This document shows, one piece after another, positions 1-8,147 of a stretch of 64,000 nucleotides of DNA; the first letter of the stretch is position 1; each line of letters starts with the position of its first letter. The DNA is from Lutispora sp003527145 (GTDB lineage: Bacteria; Bacillota; Clostridia; Lutisporales; Lutisporaceae). Under the pieces are notes generated by a model that was given only the letters and a program-made list of their open reading frames with translations, did no database searches and was not told the DNA's origin. The stretch is from contig JASBZB010000002.1 in assembly GCA_029983695.1 (NCBI GenBank), positions 127,816 to 191,815 of the forward strand. The letters run 5' to 3'. The position numbers and the translations under genes are program-made.

Positions 1-212
1 TGCCCTTTCTTTATAGTATCCCCCTCAGCAATCAATAATTGTTCCAGAGTACCCTTATATTTTGATATATATTTGATGGTTCCCTTGCCGGACTCGATGG
101 TAAATATTATATCGTCTGGGTTTAAAATATCGCCGGTTTTTTTGTTTATTTTGCCTACTTTCCCGGACATGTCATGACCGGAAAGCTTTTCTATAATCAA
201 ATCATATTTCAT
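1..212 (-). CDS. N-terminal lipoyl domain protein, probably dihydrolipoamide dehydrogenase or related flavoprotein (partial)
   Basis: Starts at ATG 210-212 with GGAGG 7 bases upstream and runs off the left edge, leaving 70 codons. The visible part reads as a biotinyl/lipoyl-attachment fold: a beta-rich domain with the motif ESGKGT, whose lysine lies where lipoyl domains carry the modified lysine (usual form E-S-D-K-A). In Clostridia, lipoyl domains fused to the N-terminus of dihydrolipoamide dehydrogenase-like flavoproteins are common; an E2 acyltransferase is the alternative. It lies 48 bases downstream of an AhpD-like gene on the same strand, and AhpD enzymes are known to take electrons from lipoyl proteins, so the two probably form a redox pair. 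The family assignment of the missing part is inference. Confidence 0.6.
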   Translation of the reverse strand, partial: MKYDLIIEKLSGHDMSGKVGKINKKTGDILNPDDIIFTIESGKGTIKYISKYKGTLEQLLIAEGDTIKKG

Positions 213-260
213 TTCGATTCCTCCAAAATTCAATCAAAGCAAAAAAGGGCAAAGCCCTTT

Positions 261-614
261 CTATTTGAAATCGCCTTCGAATTCAGCTATGCAATCCTTA
301 AGCAATGTTACCGAATATGCCATAGACGGTCCTCCGCCGAAGGCTACTGCTACCATAGCTGCCTCTAAGATTTCTTCCTTTGATGCACCTGCTTCAAAAG
401 CTTTATAGGAGTGGTATACAATGCAGTATTCACATCTGTTGTAACATCCGATTGCTACACTCATCAATTCCTTTGTTTTTAAATCCAGTGTTTTGGGCTC
501 ATATGAGGCTCCTAACAATCCCATAAAGGCACCTACATTTTCAGGATTTGTTGCTGAAAGATTCTCCAATCCTCCCACAAATGAATTAAGCATTTCTCTT
601 ACATTATACGCCAT
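261..614 (-). CDS. AhpD-like / carboxymuconolactone decarboxylase family protein
   Basis: 117 residues, the usual length for single-domain CMD/AhpD-like proteins. The key signature is RCEYCIVYH (about residues 58-66): a CxxC pair followed by His at the AhpD active-site spacing, preceded by the conserved segment containing LMSVAIGCYNRC. Such proteins are all-helical, form trimers or hexamers and act as thiol-dependent peroxidases or as disulphide partners of lipoyl domains. ATG 614 is preceded by AGGAAG. The gene is followed by the lipoyl-domain gene and preceded by a MarR gene on the same strand, separated by a strong terminator, so it has its own promoter in 615-723. Family call is firm; substrate is unknown. 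Confidence 0.85.
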   Translation of the reverse strand: MAYNVREMLNSFVGGLENLSATNPENVGAFMGLLGASYEPKTLDLKTKELMSVAIGCYNRCEYCIVYHSYKAFEAGASKEEILEAAMVAVAFGGGPSMAYSVTLLKDCIAEFEGDFK

Positions 615-723
615 CTTACTTCCTCCTTATTTTGTTTGCCTATGCAACGTTAAGCATAGCAATCATTTATATTAAGTATAGCAAACAGTTTGTTAAATAT
701 CAAACTTTTTTTGACAAAATAAA

Positions 724-770
724 AACACTTGCTTCTAATAGCATCTAGTATGCCATTAGAAGCAAGTGTT
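724..770 (-). terminator. Rho-independent terminator after the MarR gene
   Basis: A perfect 16-bp inverted repeat (724-739 with 755-770) whose loop contains a second small GCAT/ATGC stem. On the minus strand it is followed by a T-rich tract (723-712). It lies 16 bases past the end of the MarR gene. Confidence 0.85.
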
Positions 771-785
771 TATGCGCCTTCCTAT

Positions 786-1214
786 TTACTCGATCACATT
801 TGAAAGCATTTTATTTAGGATCTTTTCATAAATAATAAGTTCTTGCTCGTCAATCCCTTTCAGCAAATCATCATTGAAGTGCAAGCCTATAGGCATTAAA
901 TCAGAAATAAGCTGATCTCCTTTATCAGTGAGCTTAATATAAATGACCCTTCTATCAAAATCATTGCGCTCTCTTTCAATCAAACCGTCCCGTTCCAGGC
1001 GATCGATCAATCTGCCTGCACTTGAATCCTTAACATTCATGAGATTGGATAAATCCCTTTGGGAGATTCTTCCCTTAGCTTTTACATAGTAAAGTGCAAT
1101 CCATTGAACACGCGTTATACCTGTATCTTGCAGCCTTCGACCGAAGGCTTCCGAGATCTGCTTTATCGCATTCTCAGTAATATGCCCCACTCATTTATCA
1201 AGATTAAAAAACAT
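786..1214 (-). CDS. MarR-family regulator with an in-frame UGA at codon 8
   Basis: The readable frame from GTG 1190 gives 134 residues: a MarR winged helix with the DR-type wing (NDFDRRVIYIKLTDKG). GTG 1190 has no ribosome site. Eight codons upstream, in the same frame, ATG 1212-1214 has an ideal AGGAGG 5 bases away and reads MFFNLDK-UGA-VGHITENA. Family members I know typically start with a short segment ending in Cys-Ile/Val-Gly-x-Ile-Thr, so UGA (1191-1193) sits where a cysteine is expected, near the redox cysteine position of OhrR/MgrA relatives. It may be a nonsense mutation, a selenocysteine codon or a sequence error. Neighbours are an AhpD-like and a lipoyl protein, which would suit a redox-sensing MarR. 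Confidence 0.8.
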
Positions 1215-1410
1215 AATTGCCTCCTTCTTCAAGCTTACACATATCTTGTACATGTCGTACAGCTTTGCTGCTCTCCGATTTTGCAAGCCTGCACACCCGA
1301 TCATCATATCTTACTTCAATGTTGTTATTCAACAGTCAAGCCTATTTTCCTCCATAAAGCTTTAAAATATTATTCTTCCAAGTCCATCAGCGAATATTCT
1401 ATGGCTTGCA

Positions 1411-2463
1411 TTATCCCATAACTTGCTGGGGAAAGCTATACTCTTTTTCGTCATGTTTTTTTATATTGATGCCCTCAAGGATAAAGTGCAAGTTATCTTC
1501 CTTATAAAAGCTTGGAACAGAAAAACAGCTATGCAGCGGTAATCCGTGCAGACCCCGAGGAATTGTTTTTTCCCTGTCATTTCCCGCAAGAAAAATGGCT
1601 GTAGGGCCGCATGAGCCGCCAATAATACCAATGGATGAGGCCCCATGAGGGCTGAATCTGCCCTCTTCCGGAGGCTCTGCATATTGTATGCTGCTGCCAA
1701 ACTGCAGTGAATCCCCCTGAGGCAAAGCGGGATCTATTTCATATGTGGCCTGCACGGTGTAAAGGCTGCGGCTCCCGTCTTTGTCCATTGGCATTTCAAC
1801 AAGCTCCGAATCCTGGAAGTACAATGTATGTGTGACCCCTGTTTCGGGATGTACAAAGCAAACCTCTCTTGTGCTTTCTTTGTCCGGTATTTCAAAATTT
1901 ATATTCAACGGTAAAAACCATTGGACAGGCCATGTAGACAGCTTTATGCTTTTTATTCTGGAGAGCCGGAAAAAGCGCAGCAATTTTTGCACTTTGGATC
2001 CTGCTTCAGGGTATGGCACGCAAAAGCGTTCACAAGCAAAGCAGGTCCTATCCTTTAGGAGCGAGGAGTATGCCTCTCGCACAAGGCTCAGTTCTTCATC
2101 CTGACTGCCCCACGGTATGCTGACGGCACGGCTGGAAGAATGACCGCTTTCTGCTCGTTTTCCGTTTATGCATATTTCTTTGGCCGATATAGACTGATAG
2201 GGGTGCTCCTGCTCTGCACAGCGCTGCTGCAATGGAGTCAGCGTTTCCTCAATGGCTTCATATTTTTCAAAAAACCCACGGAGCTTTGCTTCATCCAAAA
2301 GGGTTATGATATCAAAAACAATACCTTTTGAAAAGCGGTATATGATAGGGATGAAGTGTCTGGCTCCCGCATGCTCAAACTTCCAGTTTACTTTCTGCGG
2401 TACTCCGCAAAGTCCTTTCCCTTTCTCATTTCCCCATAAACTGGGGTTATAATATGTTTTCAT
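1411..2463 (-). CDS. Uncharacterised protein with C-terminal GIIGG-GPTAIF motif
   Basis: 350 residues, ATG at 2463 with AGGAGG upstream. No signal peptide and no obvious membrane segment. It contains several Cys (for example FACERFC near residue 145) and ends with the segment SIGIIGGSCGPTAIFLAG (about residues 278-295). That segment resembles the GIIGGADGPT motif of the beta subunit of sodium-pumping decarboxylases, which also turns up as an isolated C-terminal motif in uncharacterised Firmicutes proteins; here AD is replaced by SC. The rest resembles nothing I recognise. It stands alone between the MarR gene and the BlaR1/BlaI pair, about 60 bases downstream of blaR1's stop side, and may be a single-gene unit. 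Confidence 0.6.
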   Translation of the reverse strand: MKTYYNPSLWGNEKGKGLCGVPQKVNWKFEHAGARHFIPIIYRFSKGIVFDIITLLDEAKLRGFFEKYEAIEETLTPLQQRCAEQEHPYQSISAKEICINGKRAESGHSSSRAVSIPWGSQDEELSLVREAYSSLLKDRTCFACERFCVPYPEAGSKVQKLLRFFRLSRIKSIKLSTWPVQWFLPLNINFEIPDKESTREVCFVHPETGVTHTLYFQDSELVEMPMDKDGSRSLYTVQATYEIDPALPQGDSLQFGSSIQYAEPPEEGRFSPHGASSIGIIGGSCGPTAIFLAGNDREKTIPRGLHGLPLHSCFSVPSFYKEDNLHFILEGINIKKHDEKEYSFPQQVMG

Positions 2464-2526
2464 CTATACGTATCCTCCTACCCAAAACATACATCTTGTT
2501 TTATCCGTAAATATGCTCATATAAAT

Positions 2527-4230
2527 TTAATGGCTTTCGGGTGTTTTCATAAAATCTTCAACCTTCACAGAATACTGAGGAACAAGTTCATCAAGGTAAG
2601 TATGCTGACCCAGATCATCATTTATATATTCAATAGCAACCTGTAATGGATCTAAAAGCCATGATTTATGACCATCATCGCACTGCTTTTGTAAATCCTT
2701 ATAATAATCTGCTGTCAATGCATCAGTCTTTGGTGCAGCATGGTACACAGTACCGTTTTCATCCATCCATCGCTCTACGCACCAGATCCCTGAATCTCCT
2801 TGAACAACAGGCTGGGATAAAAACAGCCGGCAGATTTCACCTGTCGATAGCGGGAATTTAACAATTATATGATTTCCGCTGTAGGTTTCATTAGGCAATA
2901 ATCCAATACCCTCAAAAAATATACGAAGCGCCGCTTCCTGTCCCGATAGCGTAGTAAAATCATTTTCTCCGCTCCAGGTACAGCCTAAATACTTAACCTT
3001 TGAGCCTTCATAAGAAAAAATCAACATGGGCTTGCCCATACTGCTGTCTTCAGTGAGCCATCCGTCTACCTCGTTCATACCGCCCGGCAGCACGGCTTTG
3101 GTTATGTCATCAGGCTTCATGCGGTATTCAAGGCGCCAAACTTCTACGGGTGATGAAATCAGATTGTCAAAGGATGCGATCTTTTCAAGCCTTGTTATTT
3201 TGCTGTCGATAATCTTTACATCATTCCATTCCGAACTTTCATAGGCTTCAATTTCTTGCTCGATAAAACCCTTAGCATAATCTTCCACTGTCAGTAATCT
3301 TTCTTGCGGATCAGTCATAAGCCCTATACAAATAGCTGCCACTGCAATAATTGCCACTATAATAACCCAAAACGCAGGCTTCTTATAGTTTAATATATTC
3401 TTAATGCGTCCTTTAGTATTATTTTCACCAAAAGCAAGGGGGCAACCCCTCGCCGTACGCCTGCCTGTAGATAGTGACAAAAGAGAAGCTGAGTAGCTTT
3501 TTTTAATCTCACTGCCCATTTGCTTAATAACACTTTCATCGCAGGATAGCTCCATATCCTCTTCCATTAGAAAAAAAGCAATCCAAACAAGAGGGTTAAA
3601 CCAGTGAATGCACAATACTAAAAATGCAAAAGGCTTAATAATATAGTCCAGCCTCTTAATATGAATCTGCTCATGCTTAATGATATATGCCCTGTCATTT
3701 TCTGAAAGGATCGGAGGAAGATAGATTTTAGGCTTTAGCACGCCAAAAACAAATGGGGTTTTAACGCCGTCCATCTCATATATATTATCATAAATCCGTT
3801 TTGCAGGCTTCAATTTGTTTCGAAGCCTTACAGCCGTGTAAGCACTGTATATAAGCAATGCTGCAATACCAAACAGCCATACCGCTTCGCCCAGAGCAAT
3901 CCATACCTGCAAAGGGTTCGCACTGACACCAACTGCAGGTGCAGGCAAAGAGTTATTCGCTGCTTGATCTATTGCTGCAATACCGCTATGAATTTGCGGT
4001 GCCTGGGAGTACATAATATTATGGGGCACAGTTTGTGTGTTTATAGGCATAAGGCTGAACATGCTTTCAAAGGAAAAGGGACATATGAGTCTGAATAAAA
4101 CCACAGACCAAAGCGCATATGAAAAAATCTTAGGCGCTTTTTTCAATAGCAGGCGAGCTGCAATGACAAATAGAATAACATATCCCGCCGTAATATTCAT
4201 ATTCAGGATTTGCAAGAACAATTTATCCAC
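2527..4230 (-). CDS. BlaR1/MecR1-type membrane metalloprotease (peptidase M56)
   Basis: 567 residues, GTG start with GGAGG upstream, 2 bases after the BlaI gene. The N-terminus has several membrane helices (residues about 10-60, 110-130), then the zinc protease motif HEQIH (about residue 187) in the M56 context with the downstream ligand region EEDMELSCDE, then another membrane helix (about residues 287-305). BlaR1 proteins normally end with a penicillin-binding sensor; here the roughly 260-residue outer part shows no SxxK, SxN or KTG motifs, so the signal is probably not a beta-lactam. In the family model the protease inactivates BlaI when the sensor is engaged. Family call firm, ligand unknown. 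Confidence 0.85.
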   Translation of the reverse strand: MDKLFLQILNMNITAGYVILFVIAARLLLKKAPKIFSYALWSVVLFRLICPFSFESMFSLMPINTQTVPHNIMYSQAPQIHSGIAAIDQAANNSLPAPAVGVSANPLQVWIALGEAVWLFGIAALLIYSAYTAVRLRNKLKPAKRIYDNIYEMDGVKTPFVFGVLKPKIYLPPILSENDRAYIIKHEQIHIKRLDYIIKPFAFLVLCIHWFNPLVWIAFFLMEEDMELSCDESVIKQMGSEIKKSYSASLLSLSTGRRTARGCPLAFGENNTKGRIKNILNYKKPAFWVIIVAIIAVAAICIGLMTDPQERLLTVEDYAKGFIEQEIEAYESSEWNDVKIIDSKITRLEKIASFDNLISSPVEVWRLEYRMKPDDITKAVLPGGMNEVDGWLTEDSSMGKPMLIFSYEGSKVKYLGCTWSGENDFTTLSGQEAALRIFFEGIGLLPNETYSGNHIIVKFPLSTGEICRLFLSQPVVQGDSGIWCVERWMDENGTVYHAAPKTDALTADYYKDLQKQCDDGHKSWLLDPLQVAIEYINDDLGQHTYLDELVPQYSVKVEDFMKTPESH

Positions 4231-4232
4231 AG

Positions 4233-4598
4233 CTATCCCTCCTTATGTTCATCGATCAGTCTTTGCAGTTCATCAATTTCTTTGTCACTCAACCTCTTGC
4301 TTCTCGTAAATGCGGCTAAAAACTTAGGCAGCGAACCATCAAAGGTTTCCTCGACAAACTGCTTGCTTTGTTCTGCATAGAACTCATCCTTTTTTACCAA
4401 AGCTGATACCATACCGCTTTTGTTTTTAAATATTCCTTTGTTCTCAAGCCTTTTCAGCATGGTGTAGGTGGTGGACTTTTTCCAGGATAGCTCCTCATCG
4501 CACAGCTTTACCAGGTCTCCCGACGGAATAGGCTCATTAGTCCAAATGATATCCGCAAATTTTGATTCCATATCCGTAAGCTTATATTCCCTCATCAT
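4233..4598 (-). CDS. BlaI/MecI family repressor
   Basis: 121 residues, standard size. N-terminal winged helix with the family segment WKKSTTYTMLKRLENKG (recognition helix about residues 40-56) and a C-terminal helical dimerisation part containing FVEETFDGSLPKFLAAF. The start is the first of two ATGs after AAAGGAGC. It is the first gene of a two-gene unit with the M56 protease. Two BlaI-type dyads overlap its promoter, so autorepression is very likely. Targets beyond this operon are unknown. Confidence 0.92.
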   Translation of the reverse strand: MMREYKLTDMESKFADIIWTNEPIPSGDLVKLCDEELSWKKSTTYTMLKRLENKGIFKNKSGMVSALVKKDEFYAEQSKQFVEETFDGSLPKFLAAFTRSKRLSDKEIDELQRLIDEHKEG

Positions 4599-4611
4599 AA
4601 AAGCTCCTTTC

Positions 4612-4670
4612 GGTCTACATATTTTAGACTTTCATATCTTTAGTTTACATTTTGTAGACTGATTTGTCAA
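4612..4670 (-). promoter_or_regulatory. blaI promoter with two BlaI-type operators
   Basis: Minus-strand TTGACA (4670-4665), 17-base spacer, TAAACT (4647-4642). Two 8-3-8 dyads match consensus AGTCTACA-N3-TGTAGACT: 4642-4660 (one mismatch between arms) over the -10, and 4612-4630 (two mismatches) downstream. Their centres are 30 bp apart, three helical turns, so two dimers would bind the same face. Confidence 0.85.
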
Positions 4671-4775
4671 GAATATTAACCTCACTGAACAAGGGAAAAA
4701 CTCATAAAAAGGGGCTTTGCAGATATGAAAGAAAAGCATGACATGCATTGGACAACCTTAACTATATGAAATTTT

Positions 4776-4861
4776 GAAAAATGCCGTTCCCTCATTTCCA
4801 GAAACGGCATTTTTCTATAAACTAAGCCTTTGGAATATCGCTTCCAAAGGCTTAGTTTATA
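4776..4861. terminator. Double terminator at the end of the peptide operon
   Basis: Two adjacent perfect hairpins: 20-bp arms 4816-4835/4842-4861 with loop TATCGC, and 13-bp arms 4776-4788/4803-4815 ending in an A/T run on both strands. They follow the NIF3 gene and could stop transcription from either side. Confidence 0.85.
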
Positions 4862-4881
4862 CTTTTCTGCATATATTATTA

Positions 4882-5682
4882 TTAAAGATCATACAGGTCG
4901 CTCTCTTCATCGATAAATTCTGCTTTCAAGCCCATTTTCTTAAAAAAATCCGTCATTGCAATGCAGGCGAATTTTTCCGTAGAGCAATGGGTTCCGCCTA
5001 TGAGGTTAATTCCATATTGCTTTGCCCTCTCATGGATTTTACTGACCCACTCAGCTTTTTGCGGGTTGGTAACCCCTGTGACAAAGGTATTTACACCTTT
5101 TCCTGCCAAATATTCATATATATCGGAATTTGAAGCTCCTCCTGCCATTACGGCAATCCTTCCGCCATCTAAAAAAGCCTCTCCGTAAGAGTACAATTTT
5201 GCTCTATGCCCAATCAGCTTCTCCAGCCTTTTCTTTACTTCATAAGCTGTGGTAAAGCTTGAATTACATAATACACCCATAAAAACATTATCTTGAAAGT
5301 AAAATTCTTCATAAGGTATCATCCCCATGGCTTTTGCAAGATTATTCCCTGGGGAATATTCTCCGTTCCGGTCTAAAGGAATATGGTATGAAAAGAGCGA
5401 TACCTTATTTTCTTTCATTTTCATAAGCAAGGACCGTGAGATTTCACCGGACTTATAATCAGGCGCTTTTCTCTGGGGTAATGGATGATGAGTAAACAAC
5501 AGGATATCTTCTTCTCTTCTTTTTAAAATTTCATTGATGACAGACCCTGCTGCAAAGGTTGCTGTATATACCTTCTCAATCTCTTCGGCATTATCATATT
5601 GTATCCCGTTTTTCACCACATCCGTGCAGTGATCCGGTTTAAAATATTCTTCCAATATATCATATACAGCTTTTGCTTTCAT
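4882..5682 (-). CDS. NIF3-like dinuclear metal-centre protein
   Basis: About 266 residues. Metal-ligand motifs of the NIF3/YbgI family are visible: FTHHPLP near residue 68, SYHIPLD near residue 103, and GGTHCSTEKFA near the C-terminus. I take ATG 5682 because AAGG lies 8 bases upstream; a GTG at 5697 that overlaps the previous stop is possible. It is the last gene of the peptide operon and ends before a double terminator. NIF3 proteins are widely conserved and bind two metals; activity is unsettled (reported roles include cyclohydrolase-like or hydrolase activity). Placement here suggests hydrolysis of a peptide-derived or cyclic amide substrate, which is inference. Confidence 0.85.
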   Translation of the reverse strand: MKAKAVYDILEEYFKPDHCTDVVKNGIQYDNAEEIEKVYTATFAAGSVINEILKRREEDILLFTHHPLPQRKAPDYKSGEISRSLLMKMKENKVSLFSYHIPLDRNGEYSPGNNLAKAMGMIPYEEFYFQDNVFMGVLCNSSFTTAYEVKKRLEKLIGHRAKLYSYGEAFLDGGRIAVMAGGASNSDIYEYLAGKGVNTFVTGVTNPQKAEWVSKIHERAKQYGINLIGGTHCSTEKFACIAMTDFFKKMGLKAEFIDEESDLYDL

Positions 5683-5696
5683 ACTGACAGCCTTCA

Positions 5697-6458
5697 CTAC
5701 TTTTCAAGCTTTACTTTACTGAACTCATTAACAAATTCAGCGAAATAATTTGCCGTAGCTTCCAACATCTCTTTGCCCCACTCTATAGTAGCATTGGAGG
5801 GATGGTCGGGCCCTACCCAGCCGTTTGCTGTCAGGTTGCGGACCGTTCTTGTTACATTTACATTGATGCCCTTGAATTCTACTGTTTTAAAGCCTGTTGC
5901 CTTCAGGTTCTCAGACACATCATTGAGCACCATTGGCTCAATGGCATTCATATCAACAAAATCCGGATTAACTGCCATCACTGCCGCTGTTTCCTCAGCT
6001 CCTCCATGGCCGCCCTTCCATGCCGGATTTAAGTCCCATGCAATAAGCCACCAGTTGAAGGTTGCGGCTAATGCGCCTTTTCTGTTTAAATTAAGAGCCA
6101 CTGCATCCAGTGCTCCTATATTCCCGCCGTGTCCATTTAAAAATACAAATTTCCTTACTCCGAAATTATATAGAGAATCAGTAATCTTGGTCATTATTGT
6201 ATATAACCCGTCATAACCTATAGATATTGTACCGGGAAAATCGGCCAAAGAATCTGCATTTCCATAGGGTACAGTAGGTGCTATGGCAACATCTGTTTTG
6301 TCTTCCATAAGCTCTAGGATCTTATCGGGAACTAATGTGTCCGTTCCTAGGGCGATATGTGTCCCATGATTTTCGATACTTCCTATTGCAATTATAACTG
6401 TATCATGAGTTTTAAAATACTCTTCTGCCTTTTTCCAAGAAATGTGCTCTAATCTCAT
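5697..6458 (-). CDS. Creatininase family amidohydrolase
   Basis: 253 residues, typical length. Characteristic metal-binding motifs are present in order: GSIENHGTHIALGTDT (residues about 27-42), FLNGHGGN (about 106-113) and GHGGAEETAAVM (about 150-161). Members are binuclear metal hydrolases cleaving cyclic amides or related bonds (creatinine, formylamines, mycofactocin precursor peptide). It lies downstream of the peptide-binding protein gene, after an intercistronic hairpin, and its stop overlaps or abuts the NIF3 gene. Within a peptide transport operon it probably acts on an imported small amide or peptide; specificity cannot be read from sequence. Confidence 0.88.
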   Translation of the reverse strand: MRLEHISWKKAEEYFKTHDTVIIAIGSIENHGTHIALGTDTLVPDKILELMEDKTDVAIAPTVPYGNADSLADFPGTISIGYDGLYTIMTKITDSLYNFGVRKFVFLNGHGGNIGALDAVALNLNRKGALAATFNWWLIAWDLNPAWKGGHGGAEETAAVMAVNPDFVDMNAIEPMVLNDVSENLKATGFKTVEFKGINVNVTRTVRNLTANGWVGPDHPSNATIEWGKEMLEATANYFAEFVNEFSKVKLEK

Positions 6459-6502
6459 GTCATATACTTCCTTCTATATTTATTTTAATATATTAATTTC
6501 AC

Positions 6503-6536
6503 ACCGGAACTCACCTGGTGCCAGGTGAATTCCGGT
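6503..6536. repeat. Intercistronic hairpin between binding-protein and creatininase genes
   Basis: 16-base arms (6503-6518 and 6521-6536) with a single mismatch and a TG loop, GC-rich in the centre (CACCTGG-TG-CCAGGTG). No U-tract follows on the minus strand, so it fits an mRNA-stabilising or attenuating element rather than a full terminator, keeping the binding-protein message abundant. Confidence 0.7.
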
Positions 6537-6546
6537 ATTATTAATA

Positions 6547-8091
6547 TTATTTTGCAGCAGTTACGTTAAAGTAGCTGTGATATCCTGCCGGCTGAACCTC
6601 AAAGCCTTGAACCTTGTTGGATGTACCAACATTTACTTTGTTGTAGAATAATGGAGCAACCGGTGACTCTTCCGCTATTATGCCTTCAAGAGCTTTATAA
6701 TTTTCAAGCCTTGCAGCACTGTCTGCAGTTATTCTGGCATTTTCGATATATTTGTCAACATCCGGATTTGCGATAAAGGATCTATTGCCAGGTGCACCAT
6801 GCTGTGATGAATGATAAATGGGATAATAAGTATAGTCGGCATCTGCTGTTGAGGTTGTCCAGCCGAAGAAGCCCATGTCATGTTTAGCTTTGTTGGTGTT
6901 TTCAATGAATGTAGCAAATTCAAGCACTACTACTTCTACATTGATGCCTATTTCTTTTAATTGGCTTTGTATTACCTGGCATATCTCAATTCTCTGCTGA
7001 TTATCATTTACATAAAGCTTTGCATCGAAGCCATTGGGATAGCCTGCCTGTGCCAATAATTCCTTTGCTTTTTCTTTATTGTATTCATACTTGGCAACAT
7101 CCTGGTATCCGAATGCTATCGGAGGGATGATCGAGCCCGCCACTTCACCTGCTCCGTATAAAATAGTATCAACTATTGTCTGTGAATCTATGGCATATCT
7201 GACTGCTTGTCTTACCAATTTGTTGTCAAAGGGCTTATTCTTCATATTGAACTGCAAGAACCATGCGCTTAAGGATGTTCCCTCGAGCAATTTCAAATCC
7301 GGGTTTTCAGCAACCTTTGATAAATCGTTTGCCGAAAGATCATATGCTATGTCAACCTCGCCTGTTTCAAGTGCGATGGTTCTTTGTGCTGCTTCCGGTA
7401 TAACTTTCATTATAACATATTTAGTTTTCGGAGCGCCGTCAAAGTAATCCTGGTTAGCTTCCAATTTTACATATTCGCCCGGTTTCCATTCGACAAATTT
7501 GTAGGGTCCTGTTCCGATAGGATTTGTCTTTATTGATTCCGGATTCTTTTCTGTAATTGCCTTTGAAACAATTGCTGCTGATGGGTGAGTCAGATTCATC
7601 AGTGTCGGAGCATAAGGCTCTTTAGTATTAACAATAACAGTATACTTATCTGCAACTTCAACATTATCGATGAAGTTAACGATATATGATACATAAGAAG
7701 ATGCCATTGCCCTATCTAAAGAGAATTTTACATCCTCTGCCGTTAATTCGCTTCCATCATGGAATTTAACGTCTTTTCTGATATTGAACTTGTAAGAAGT
7801 ATCAGATAGCATTTCCCAGCTTTCTGCCAAGCAAGGCACAACATTCATATCTTTATCTGTTGTAACAAGCGGGTTAAAAATCTGTCCATGTACGGTTACT
7901 GCCGGTGTTTCCTTACCGATATGAGGATCCAAGGATGTTACATCGGCTCCCTGAGCAAAGATTACTGTGTCTTTCAATCCGCCGTCTTGACCTTCAGCAG
8001 CTGGTGTCGGCTCGTTAGCCGGGCTTCCGCATCCAGCCAGTAAAAGCGAGATTGCAAGAATAAGTGCAAAGACTCTTTTTGTGTTTTTCAT
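6547..8091 (-). CDS. Peptide/nickel-type ABC transporter substrate-binding lipoprotein (family 5)
   Basis: 514 residues. Lipoprotein signal with lipobox LLAGC, lipidated Cys at about position 21, then a short low-complexity linker. The mature part is a typical SBP_bac_5 (DppA/OppA) protein: DVTSLDPHIGKETPA near the start, the FNIRKDVKFHDGSELTAEDV segment near residue 105, and GTGPYKFVEWKPGEYV near residue 195. It captures peptides outside the membrane for the permease pair encoded upstream. Fourth-from-last in the operon, followed by a hairpin. Exact ligand is unknown. Confidence 0.93.
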   Translation of the reverse strand: MKNTKRVFALILAISLLLAGCGSPANEPTPAAEGQDGGLKDTVIFAQGADVTSLDPHIGKETPAVTVHGQIFNPLVTTDKDMNVVPCLAESWEMLSDTSYKFNIRKDVKFHDGSELTAEDVKFSLDRAMASSYVSYIVNFIDNVEVADKYTVIVNTKEPYAPTLMNLTHPSAAIVSKAITEKNPESIKTNPIGTGPYKFVEWKPGEYVKLEANQDYFDGAPKTKYVIMKVIPEAAQRTIALETGEVDIAYDLSANDLSKVAENPDLKLLEGTSLSAWFLQFNMKNKPFDNKLVRQAVRYAIDSQTIVDTILYGAGEVAGSIIPPIAFGYQDVAKYEYNKEKAKELLAQAGYPNGFDAKLYVNDNQQRIEICQVIQSQLKEIGINVEVVVLEFATFIENTNKAKHDMGFFGWTTSTADADYTYYPIYHSSQHGAPGNRSFIANPDVDKYIENARITADSAARLENYKALEGIIAEESPVAPLFYNKVNVGTSNKVQGFEVQPAGYHSYFNVTAAK

Positions 8092-8147
8092 TTCAATTCC
8101 TCCTCTTTTTTTCTATAATCGGTTATGCATGTACATAACTAATTAAC

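Noticed and set aside
1132..1193. Bacterial SECIS element downstream of the UGA in the MarR gene
   Set aside because: The best hairpin (AGCCUUC-GGUC-GAAGGCU) has its loop about 48 nt after UGA, beyond the usual range, and the nearer GCAU/AUGC stem is weak. Not listed as a feature.
1059..1421. Plus-strand 120-residue ORF over the MarR gene
   Set aside because: Shadow of the MarR gene on the other strand; no RBS, no family.
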